From Rhizophagus irregularis (taxonomy: Eukaryota > Glomeromycota > Glomeromycetes > Glomerales > Glomeraceae), in assembly GCF_026210795.1 (NCBI RefSeq), contig NC_089457.1:930001-994000 (forward strand): a DNA stretch of 64,000 nucleotides. The letters are read 5' to 3'. The notes under the pieces are model-generated. The model saw only the letters and a list, made by a program, of their open reading frames with translations, had not been told where the DNA came from and did no database searches. The translations under genes were made by a program, and so were the position numbers. Below are positions 33,583 to 42,919 of the stretch, in pieces; the first letter of the stretch is position 1; every line of letters starts with the position of its first letter.

Positions 33583-35382
33583 TCAGGTGTTTTTGTGACA
33601 CGATCGACCATTTTTGGGGTCAAATTTTGTTGTCAAAATCCGTATATCGGCGCATATGTCATCTTTTTCTTTTTCAGTACTCTTAAACTGCAAATCTTCA
33701 AAAGGATTCTCAATTGTGTCAATGTATTGGGCATCAACACGTTTCCCAAAAATTAAATTACGACTCCAAATATCACAAAGAGCCTTTCCGGCATGTTGAA
33801 AATTTTGAGCGGCCAATTCAGGATCCGTAACATCTCCTTGTGAATTCAAATGTTTACCAAAATGATCAATTGGTAACATAATTCCAGCAAGTTTCCCAGA
33901 CAATGTTGCCATACCTCTTTCAACAGGATTATATTTGGATTGTCCCGGAGCATGGGTTCGTACACTTAAGTAATCTAAATCGAACTTTTTAAAAAGCTGA
34001 CAATATACCTTTATATTTTTTAAATGTCTAGGATTTTCGTCTGGTCCTCCATCTACTAGTAACATCCAAATAGGCCGAATTTGTCCATTGCTAGTTTTTA
34101 GCATATCATCATATTTGGAATCCAAGGTGAGGCTTTCCAGATCTTGCATATGTGTGAGTGAGGATGTACCAACGGACCATTGGGGGCGTACAAAAATTGC
34201 AAGTTGTCCTGTTCGAAGCTCATCTTTTGATTCTTCTGGTTTCATAATTAAATATACTGAAGGAATCAATTTTTGCCTGCTTCCTGTAGGAAAATCATGA
34301 TCGGCTACAGATACAGGCTCATTTATTGACTGTAAGGTGCGAAATGTTCGACTTACTGCAGGCACTCCAAGACCTATTTTCGCTTTATCATCTTGGGAAA
34401 TAATAGTGGACATATCAGCAAACATTGAAGCAAATTGTTTTGCATATTTAACGGATGCAAGACAATAATGTCCGTCAATATGTTCTTGAGTATCTGTACG
34501 TGAAACTCCAGCTACTGCAACCCATGCTGGATGATGATGAGCCTTTGCAGCAATTGAGTTAGATTGTTTAGGTAAGACATAATTGTTTAGTGTTGTTCTC
34601 GCCATATATACGTTGTAATTTTCTTCAAGATTTTTGCGTAAATGTTCAATGATCCTCACTTTAACAACTTGTTTTCTTCTTTTTGAATCAGCTGATCCAA
34701 ATTCAATTGAGTCATGAATCTGGTTGTGTAAATCTGGATATTCAAAAAGTAGTGATGGTCGTCCGGGATGATCATATCGAACTACTTCTTGATTTTCAGT
34801 AAGCATTTTAAGTTTCTTTGCTCTGCAATTCTGTGCGTATATTGCATTTCGTTTTAACTTGCTAATTTTATCCTTATTTACGCTAATTTCAGATTCGGCT
34901 TCTGCAATTTTTGAATGTATATCATTTTTAATCTGAAAGTCCGTTGTGATATTGTAAATTTGATTTAATTCAGCAAGTTTATTTTTGGCTATTTGAATTG
35001 CGTCTGCTATCTTTTTTTGAGCCGATGCATTCTTAGGAACTTCCAGAACAGGTTCAATTGGATCAATAATAGGTGGGGGAGTTGGTTCTACTCTAGGATT
35101 AGAGCAGTTTGCTCTTATTGTTGGTATAAAGTATGGATTAATTGGAGTAGTTATATATTCTTTAATTATATTATCAATTTCGGCAGTACTTTTATTTTTA
35201 ATATTCCTCCATTCTTTTGCTGCGTCTTTACAAATAATAGCACGATTTGGAGTATTATTTCCCGTCCTTAACATAATACTATATGCATAAGCATTGGTAA
35301 ATTCTTGATATTTATTATCTGGTGAATTAAAAATTAATTTTTTATTAAATTTAGGGCTGTAAAGGTAGGTTTGACGGCTCAT
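33583..35382 (-). CDS. DDE transposase, N-terminal and catalytic part (599 residues, C-terminus displaced)
   Basis: One uninterrupted frame from MSRQTYLYSPKFNKK. Residues about 118-200 form a charged coiled coil and 230-275 a basic, possibly helix-turn-helix segment. The catalytic core has Asp331/332 in SQDDKAKIGLGV, Asp444 in LLVDGGPDENPRHLKN and Glu489 in NPVERGMATLSGKLAG, an RNase H-fold D-D-E arrangement. As far as I recall this family is frequent in Rhizophagus, with relatives in marine invertebrates, and is not a classical Harbinger transposase. The frame ends RSCHKNT at a TGA that coincides with the edge of the inner segment. The missing C-terminal Cys-rich module appears at 29424-30050. 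With no upstream frame break, the lesion is recent. It probably mobilised the 6.9-kb element before being split. Confidence 0.75.
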   Translation of the reverse strand: MSRQTYLYSPKFNKKLIFNSPDNKYQEFTNAYAYSIMLRTGNNTPNRAIICKDAAKEWRNIKNKSTAEIDNIIKEYITTPINPYFIPTIRANCSNPRVEPTPPPIIDPIEPVLEVPKNASAQKKIADAIQIAKNKLAELNQIYNITTDFQIKNDIHSKIAEAESEISVNKDKISKLKRNAIYAQNCRAKKLKMLTENQEVVRYDHPGRPSLLFEYPDLHNQIHDSIEFGSADSKRRKQVVKVRIIEHLRKNLEENYNVYMARTTLNNYVLPKQSNSIAAKAHHHPAWVAVAGVSRTDTQEHIDGHYCLASVKYAKQFASMFADMSTIISQDDKAKIGLGVPAVSRTFRTLQSINEPVSVADHDFPTGSRQKLIPSVYLIMKPEESKDELRTGQLAIFVRPQWSVGTSSLTHMQDLESLTLDSKYDDMLKTSNGQIRPIWMLLVDGGPDENPRHLKNIKVYCQLFKKFDLDYLSVRTHAPGQSKYNPVERGMATLSGKLAGIMLPIDHFGKHLNSQGDVTDPELAAQNFQHAGKALCDIWSRNLIFGKRVDAQYIDTIENPFEDLQFKSTEKEKDDICADIRILTTKFDPKNGRSCHKNT

Positions 35383-35764
35383 TTTTAAAAACTTTTAGGA
35401 TTTGAGAGTTAAGACGCGTTTATAGCAGCAGTTCGCAAAACTTTTTATTAAGACACGAAATTATTAAAATTCTCTTTATAGACATATTAAACATTAATGA
35501 TTTATATTAAAACAGCAATCAAGATATGAAAATTCTTTAATTTTATATTAAAACAGCAACCTCTTCGCGTTTAAATGTATTAAAAGGGTATATATTTGTA
35601 TAAAAATAGAAGTACGGCATTAATATAAAAATAGATTACGTAAAATAATTTATCACCCCTTAATAAAAAATGTAACATAAATAGCGCAGTAAAATTTATT
35701 AATATCACGTGATAAAACCATTATCTTACGTGGGGGTGTGGGGATCGGGCTTTATAGTAAAGTG

Positions 35765-35790
35765 ATATTACGTAATAAATGTCATGGCCC
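35765..35790 (-). repeat. right terminal inverted repeat of the 6.9-kb element
   Basis: 26-bp inverted copy of 28,896-28,921 with no mismatch, followed by the target duplication TAA at 35,791-35,793. Confidence 0.95.
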
Positions 35791-38700
35791 TAAAGGCTTT
35801 AGGTGTCATGCATTCAAATAAAGGAACACTTTCATCTAACAAGGATAGGTTCGGAAGCTTCGAAAGTTGAGTATGAAGCAAACGAAAAGGAGTAGAAGTT
35901 AAGAGAGCAATAGTGCAAGCGATATAATCTTTCTTAAAAGAAAATAAAGAGACCATATAGACCAATCCTTAATTAAAAGAGGAGAAATAGGAATCAAAAA
36001 ATTATATTGAATTAAACGCAATCTATAAATAAAAAGAGATTGAATAAAAGAGGAAGAAGAATTAGCCATTAAAAATAAATTGGTAATATGACATTGCCAT
36101 TGATGAGCAAACAAATTAATTAAGCCCAAGGCTTGAGACAAAAATAAAATGGGATTGGGTAAAGAACGAGAAAAATTTGCTTTATGCTTCACAACAGATC
36201 GTATACTTCTCGTTATTAGGTGGCAGTCAGATTCAGACAAGTGAGTAACTTGCATCCGGTATTCGAGTTTCGGTATAAGAACAGCATTATGTAAATACAC
36301 AACTTGTTTGGGAGAGAGCTTTGCCGGTCGGATGGTCGCAGCAAAGGAGCAGCATTCGCGTTTAAGTTGCTTTCTGACAAAATCACGGGAACTCTTAATG
36401 TTAAACCAGACACCTAAAAAACGAAAAGAAGTTGTCATGGAAATTGGGGTAATAATAATAGAAGGAACACTATTTAAAGAGGATAAATCCAAATTAAAAG
36501 TAATAGGGGATAAAGTGGAATTCGAAGTCAAAGGCAACGAATTAGTAATTAACACATATTTGTTATGATTGGCAGAAGTGTTGTTGATCTGATAAAATTC
36601 TTCAGTAATAGATAACATAAATTCCATGCCAGCTTTTGACGAGGAAATAAGAGTAGAGTCATCCATAAAGACTAAATTATTAATCTTCAAATCAGAAGAA
36701 GAAGTCGAAGAATTAATTAAGGACGGTGTAGAAAGAACATAAGGGTCCATCATTTCATTTTTCAAAACAGTAAGTAAGGGATCAATATAAATAACCCATA
36801 AAAGAGGAGAGATAACTTCGCCTTGGTCAATACCAATGCGAACCCTATAAGCAGGCGTAGATCCATGAGCAGTGAAAACGCGATTAGTGCGTTTCGTGAA
36901 AAGTGAAAGGATAAACTTAACAGCGGAAGCTGAGAGACGGATACGTTCTAGAGCAAAACGTAACATAGTCAGATCGACCAAGTCAAAAGCCTTAGAAATA
37001 TCTTGGGAAAGAATCCAAAGCGGATTTTGTTGATATCAGCATCATGGATAATAGATTCTAGAGTAATGATAGGGTCGCGGCAAGAACCACCGAGAAGACC
37101 AGCGAAGTTACCACCTTTAAGAACATCATGTGAAGCCATAATAGTAGAAAGGCGATTATAAAAAAGTTTGACAAGGGATTTTCTAATCACTTCGAGTAAA
37201 GTAATAGGACGAGTATTTTTTAATTGACATTTCCATTCGTGAGGTTTGGGGATGGGAAAAACCATTGCTTGTCGCCATAAATCAGGGATATCAGCTTTGG
37301 AAAGGCATGCTTGAATTAAAATAAGTAGCAAAGCCGAGGTACGGGTACCAAGATGTTTAAGCATTTCATAGGTAATCATGGAAGGACCAGAGGCTTTACC
37401 GTTAGGAGTGGAAGAAACGGTGGATAACCATTCATCAAGGGTAGGGGGATTCATTAAAGAATCATAGATGGAGGAGGACACATCATCCATAGGTTGGTAG
37501 GCAGTAGACCATTTAGCCGGTAGTGTATCAAGAGACACCGGCGGAGTGGACTTTATAGGTACAAAATTTTGGAAAAGGTTAATAACCGCATCATCTATGT
37601 CCTTAGAATCAGTTAACAACTGAGGGTGAGTGGGATGGTCGATAAAGACACGGTCCAGAGTGATACGGCGATGGGTGCGAGAAAGCGCTGAATCAATAAA
37701 GGAGGAAAGGTCAGTTTCAAAATTATTATTTCTATCATCCAAATGGGCACGAATGGAGGAATCTTGAAATTCTTTTTCTTGAAGCAACTGAAATCCACGT
37801 AAGGATTTTGAAATAGTGGATAAATCATCAAGAAGTGACTTGAAGTTATCATGTCGACATGATGAAAGAGAAGAGGGCAAAATAGGAATGAAAGTAAATA
37901 CATTTTTATATAATTGTAAAATGTTTTGAAGTCTAATTAAATGAGTAGACCACTTATGTTCATGGGCAGCAGAAAAAGTGGAAGGATGTTTGCGCAATAT
38001 ACGTATCAAATGCATCAGGCGATTTAAAAACCGATAATGTTGAGTTAAAATTTCCAGATCTTTAGGGACCTTAGGAGTATAATTGTTACCAACTATATAA
38101 GAAGGTAAAGTAACATTGCCAGCTTTGAGGATTCGTGATTGAAGATATTCGCACATTTGGTTGATATGCCAGGAGGAAAAGGTTGAAGGTGAAACATCAC
38201 ATAAAGCATCAGTTTGGGCAGCGAATTCCGTCCATTGAATATCAGTTACAGAATCAAATTTGAAGACGCGACGGGTTTGACGCTTAAGTTGTCGAGTGCG
38301 AGCCAATTTGGTAGAGGTAAAAAGTAAAGACATATCATAGTATGTGATGACAGGGTTATGATCAGATGTGCAAATGTCTTGAGCATTAAAAATGCAAGCA
38401 GTAAGGGCATATCCTTTGAGGAGAGGGCAAGACCATACATAATCAACGCGAGTAATTTGGTCATTGCGATGAAAGGTACCTAAGGAGTTGGAAAGATTAA
38501 TAGAAGTATAGTCTTCATATCCATGAGAAAGGAGATGAAAAAATAATCGGTGAATATGTTTTGAAGCAATTTGAGGTTGATTAAAGTAAATAGGATAATA
38601 TTTATCTAAATGCATATTAAAATTGCCACAAACAGCATGGTAAAAACCAGCTTGTTTAGTAAGGGTAAGTTGTTGAATAAGCAAATCAATAGTGTCAGTG

Positions 38701-39206
38701 CGCAAAACACTTTCGGCAGGGGGAGGGATATAAATAACGAATATACGCAATTTAACATTGCCTTTAAAATATAAGTCAACAGAAAGCAAACGTGAAGAAT
38801 GGGATTGAAAATCTTGTACATGCGAAGCAAAAGAATTTTCTATAAAAAGAGAAATACCACCAGAGGAAAGAATTTGTTTAGAAGTATCCAAATTAGAAGA
38901 GAACACAGTATAATTAGAAATGCGCTTGGATAAAAACTTCATTTGTTTAGGGTGAAGATGAGTATCAACGATACCACCAAAAGAAATATGTTTCAAGGAA
39001 AAGAAAGTAGAAATTTCATCTAATTTAGTCTGACCATGCATTTTAAGGCCATTAACATTAAAAGAGGAAATATTAAATGAATTGGGGATAGGAGAAGTGT
39101 TACTAGAGGAAGAAAATAACGATTCATGTGAAAAAATATCCGTAACATTATCAGGGTTGGGAGGGTTGCGTACAAAGGTGTCATAAGTAAAATTATTGTC
39201 CGACAT
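35791..39206 (-). pseudogene. LINE copy A ORF2, endonuclease and reverse transcriptase part
   Basis: It begins MSDNNFTYDTFVRNPPNP. An AP-endonuclease-like domain follows with SFNVNGLK, GGIVDTHLHPKQ, CGNFNMHLDKY, ITRVDYVWS and SDHNPVI. The reverse transcriptase has PNGKASGPSMITYEML, IPKPHEWKCQLKNTRPITLL, motif B GIDQGEVISPLLWVIY and catalytic FMDDSTL (about 36,650-36,670). One base is lost near 37,027, just before motif A, breaking the frame. The frame then runs into the TIR of the inserted DNA transposon after ECMTPKAF. Compared with sister copies, the RT core has all key residues apart from the frame break. Confidence 0.9.
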
Positions 39207-39256
39207 TAAAACACAATGATAAAAACAGTCGGGGAGTTAAAATTTAAAGAAGAAAA

Positions 39257-41358
39257 TTAAACAGAAGCAGCTGAATCAGCTTGTTCCAGGGGAGCACCAC
39301 CAAGGGAGCCAATGAATTGTTTGATATGACCAGTGAGTTGATCCAATTTACTTTCAATAACGACTCTACTATTTTTGAGATCGTTAATTTCTTCTTGCGT
39401 GGAGGAAAGAGGGGTAAAAGGAGGAGCATTTGGGGAAAGGTGAGAAGGAGGGAGCGAGGTGTTAGGAACAATAGTGAATGTAGGCGAAGGTCGCGTTAAA
39501 ATACTTTTGGGGGGCAAGGAATATTTAGCGGAAGACTGAATATTAAGCGGAACATGAGTAACAGGGGCATCTTCTTGCATGAGATCCGGTTCAGGCTCAT
39601 TAGGCGAAGGAAGTGGATCGAGGCCAAGGTGTGATTCAATACGAGACATCCATTGGTCAGCAAGTTCAAGAGCGGAGATGCGTTTGTGAAAGTTGGCTAC
39701 TTCACATTGTAATTCACGCAAAAGGTTAAGAATGTTATTAGCATCATCAGGAGATAATGCAGAGTTAGGAGTTTGTCGGGGCAAGGGACGTGCTGTAGAA
39801 CGAGAGGAAGAAGAAAAGGAGACCGATCGTTCTTTGCTATTATGGCGGGCACGTTGGGAGATATTGGGAACGGGTTTGTTATGATTTTTATCATTATTGT
39901 TATCACGTCCAGAATTGGAAGCAGATCAATCTTTAGATTTGGAGCGAGATCAGGAGCGAGAACGTGCATTAGCAGTCTTAGAATTGGAGCGGCGAGATTG
40001 ATTAACATTAAAACGTTCTTTGAGTTTTACAACAGGGTCGCGAGTGCGACTTCTGCCTCTAGTTTGTTTAAGTGGGCAGAAATTTGGGGCGCAACCTAAT
40101 TTGCCACATCTGTGACAAAGTTTATTAGTATTATCTGGGGAAGACCAGAAAAGTACATGACCTTGGAAGCTAATAGTTTGTTCCATAGCAGCATCCATGG
40201 TTTCTTGGGAGTTGAAGGTGACATAAGCCCATCTTTTGGGTTTGTAAGAATTCAGAGAAAGTGGCACATTAACAGCTTTGGTGCCAAGATTACGAGTAAG
40301 AGGAGCCAAGTTGATATCCTTAACATTAGGGGGAAGCTGAGTGAGAGTGGCGACGTATTGACGGCGCGCAGCCTTTTGATCTATAGTATAGAAACATGGG
40401 GTGATTCTGAGGCAGGTGGAAAAACAGTATACAGCCCATTGATCGGTAAAACGAGCAATTGAATCGGCGTGATCATATACAATACGGGCTTGCTGGACTT
40501 TGGCATTGGGCTGGAAAAGAGGCGGCAAGAGGTGATATTACCAAATTTTTTAAAATAAGCCAACAGATTGTCCTTTTTAATGAAGAAAGGGATATCGGTA
40601 ACTTGGATAGCCCGGAGATCTTCATTGGATCAGAGTTGGCGAGGGTCATGTGCATGAAAAATTAAGTCAGGGAACTCAGGATGAGTGGAACCAACGCACA
40701 AATCGCGTGCTTCAGCGGTATGGAAGTGGATAATGAGGCGTTTGGCTTCGCCAGAGCCAGTCATACGTGCTTTTCCAGTAAACGACTCATAAGTTTCTAA
40801 AAAAAGGTTATTAACAGCCTCAATAAGGGCTTTGTTGGTAGGGAATTTCTTAAGAGATTCAGGGGCAGCATTCGGCGCAGCCGCAGCCTGAAAATCATCT
40901 CTGGTTATGGTGAGGGTCACCACTGGATCAGGAGTTTGATCATCATCTGGAGCATCGTTGGTATCTAAATTTGGTGACGCGTTAGGGGGTTGTTGCAAGT
41001 CTTTGTTTGAAGGTGCATGCATGGACGCGTCCACATTTCTAGGAGACGTAATGTGACTGGACGCAGTTGGCGCAGCAGATTTGTTCGGGGAGGAGGTCAA
41101 AGTATTTTCGCCAGAGATATTTTGTTGAGGAGAAGAGGAAGGTCCATCTACTCCAACGTCAGCCGTCTGGGCGTCGGCAACGTAGTCTTCTTCCATAGAA
41201 TTTTCGGTAATCGTACGATTACGTTTCTGCTGGATAGTGTTTTCACCATCGGAGCTTGAATTATCAGAGTTATTGTTGTTTTTTCGTTCTTGACGGGAAG
41301 CTTTCCTACTGTTAGGGTTATGACTTCCACGGCCTCTCTTGGCATAGTTACCAGACAT
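39257..41358 (-). pseudogene. LINE copy A ORF1: RRM-like, zinc-knuckle, coiled-coil protein
   Basis: Starts MSGNYAKRGRGSHN with a Ser/Asn/Pro-rich N-terminus (41358 to about 40900). An RRM-like fold follows (WAIQVTDIPFFIKKD, FKKFGNITSCRLF). After a 1-nt loss near 40,525 comes a second RRM-like segment (KRWAYVTFNSQETMDAAM) and then a zinc knuckle, CHRCGKLGCAPNFC. An Arg/Ser-rich stretch then carries an in-frame TGA near 39,950. The end is a coiled-coil module (NLLRELQCEVANFHKRIS) up to 39,257. ORF1 proteins of this type bind the element RNA. The frameshift and the TGA are both also present in copy C. Confidence 0.85.
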
Positions 41359-41492
41359 AGTAGAGGGCTTTGAGTTGGGAATATATAAAATATAAAATTT
41401 TATTAGTAGCTTGTATTATTTTTTAAAAATAATAAAAAATTATTTTCGTCGGAAATTTTTGTTTTTGAAAATTTCAGGAGAGAGTTTTTACT

Positions 41493-42495
41493 ACTAGTCA
41501 AAAACCAGGCAAACGTGGCATAGTAGCCTTTATCTTTATTAAATTTATTCGAACTTTGACAATTTACAAAAATAAAAAGAAAGATATAAAAATAAAACTA
41601 ACTAAAAACAAAGCTATATAGTCTCCTAAGAAAAAATAAAGTAAAAAATTAATCTAAAAAAAGAAAAATCGCATTACACTAAATTTCCCCCAGATCTTCC
41701 CCCTTGATATATTCCAACCAAAGTAGAAGCAACTATGCTAACAAAATAACGAATAGCGCGCCCACTATAAAAATCGACACTCCATCCTGCAAAAGCTGTT
41801 ATTAAGTAGCACCGTTAGACGACCCATAAAACCCGAAAAGTGATTAAACCAAGGCAAACCATATTTCATCGAGTTCTTCAACCAATCGGTTCCGGAGTCA
41901 CGTGAATCGTGTAGGGTCGGAGGTGGTAAAGATGAGTAAGGTATGTACGTCGACAATGGCAGATTGGATGGCTTCGGAGTAGTTTTCAACTTATAGGTAA
42001 TGTTCATCGCGTTTTCCCATTTACTTTTCTCATAAGAACGCGGATTCCAGATTCGTCTTCTGAATTTCTGGACAAAATTGTTATGAATAGCAGCGATAAC
42101 TTTAATCGCAGAAGTTCTTGGAATGGATAAATCAACAAATAAGTCGATGAAGAGTTTGGGTAAGCAACCACGGATAAGGGCGAAGGAGGACCAATTTGTA
42201 GAAGAAAAGGACCAGCATGAAAGAGAAGTAAGTTTAGCTATAAATGGAGTAGGATCAGTATCAACTAAATTACTCGCTTCCAGAAGTTTGGAAATCAAAT
42301 GACTTTGATAAGATTGGAGAATTTGCTGCATAGGCAAACGTCGTTTTTTGCACATAAAAAGGTGCATCAGGTCTTCCATGCGGTCGATACAAGAACGGCA
42401 AGTTAATTCGTCCATGTATAAGTCTGGTCAGGTCCGTTTAAGCTTTTCCAGTGTAGGCAAATCATCCAAGAAAAGTTTGAATTTAAAGGTTAGGT
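41493..42495 (-). mobile_element. LINE copy B, 5'-truncated 1-kb fragment
   Basis: On the minus strand the fragment opens inside ORF2 (CCTAACCTTTAAATTC...) directly after the tip motif of the palindromic element. It encodes the C-terminal finger CRSCIDRMEDLMHLFMCKKRR (frame 42415-41765, intact to ECRFL) and ends with the family 3' UTR at the motif next to copy A. Truncation at the 5' end is the normal outcome of incomplete reverse transcription. Confidence 0.9.
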
Positions 42496-42789
42496 ACTAG
42501 TCAAAAACCAATATATCGGGTAGCAGATATGTATCAGATATGTACCCGATATGTGTAGTATTAATGCAGAAAATCGGGTATCTGATATGTGTAAGATATG
42601 TGTAAATATATATATCGTCTACATATCATTTACATATCATATACATATTAGTACCCGATATGTATATGATATATATATTTACACATATCTTACACATATC
42701 GGGTACCCAATTTTCTGCATTAATACTACACATATCGGGTACATATCTGATACATATCTGCTACCCGATATATTGGTTTTTAACCAGTA
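42496..42789. mobile_element. palindromic foldback element (MITE) 1, about 294 bp
   Basis: Almost the whole element is one imperfect palindrome. ACTAGTCAAAAACCAATAT at the left is mirrored by ATATTGGTTTTTAACCAGTA at the right. Arms of about 140 bp contain repeated GATATGTA/TACATATC and CCCGATATGTGTAGTATTAA words. It has no coding capacity. The LINE copies on the two sides run outward from its two tips (B leftward, C rightward). Copy 2 at 56,501-56,795 shows the complete ends, CACTGG...CCAGTG. Confidence 0.88.
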
Positions 42790-42919
42790 GTAACTCTCTC
42801 CTGAATTTTTCAAAAACGAAAATTTCTGACGAAAATAATTTTTTATTATTTTTAAAAAATAATACAAGCTACTAATAAAATTTTATATTTTATATATTCC
42901 CAACTCAAAGCCCTCTACT

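Larger units (their letters stand above)
28896..35790. mobile_element. 6.9-kb TIR DNA transposon with TAA target duplication, inserted in LINE A
   Basis: Perfect 26-bp terminal inverted repeats at 28,896-28,921 and 35,765-35,790 begin GGGCCATGACATTTATTACG. They are flanked by TAA on both sides (28,893-28,895 and 35,791-35,793). Deleting the element and one TAA restores the LINE reading frame exactly, which proves the boundaries. A 3-bp TWA duplication and GGGCC ends resemble PIF/Harbinger, but the encoded DDE protein does not look like a Harbinger transposase. Cargo is the DDE gene in two parts (35382-33583 and 30050-29424, minus). Between the parts lies a segment with a second transposase-like gene (30245-32603, plus) and a C2H2 gene (33365-32685, minus). 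Perfect TIRs indicate recent insertion. Confidence 0.9.
26408..41492 (-). mobile_element. non-LTR retrotransposon copy A (LINE), split by a DNA transposon
   Basis: Read on the minus strand, copy A starts near 41,492 with a short 5' UTR. It runs through ORF1 (41358-39257), the endonuclease/RT half of ORF2 (39206-35791) and, after an interruption at 28,896-35,790, the RNase H half (28895-26673) plus a 3' UTR ending at about 26,408. Removing the interruption gives about 8.2 kb, the same length as copy C, and restores ORF2 across ...TPKAF / KAYFPILRKRQLF. Both ends abut the motif CACTAGTCAAAAACC (26,408-26,422 and about 41,493-41,507). Endonuclease plus RT plus RNase H suggests a Tad1/I-like fungal LINE. 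Frameshifts and stops show it is inactive. Confidence 0.9.

Noticed and set aside
29424-35382. A single DDE gene with a 3.5-kb intron
   Set aside because: All other introns here are well under 300 nt, and the gap contains two complete genes and inverted-repeat-like edges; insertion is simpler.
1117-35715. Repeated ATCACGTGAT palindromes (near 1120, 10,600, 19,880, 28,985 and 35,705) as a regulon
   Set aside because: Only the one upstream of NUP85 is in a promoter position; others lie in an intron, spacer or transposon ends, so a shared regulator is not supported.
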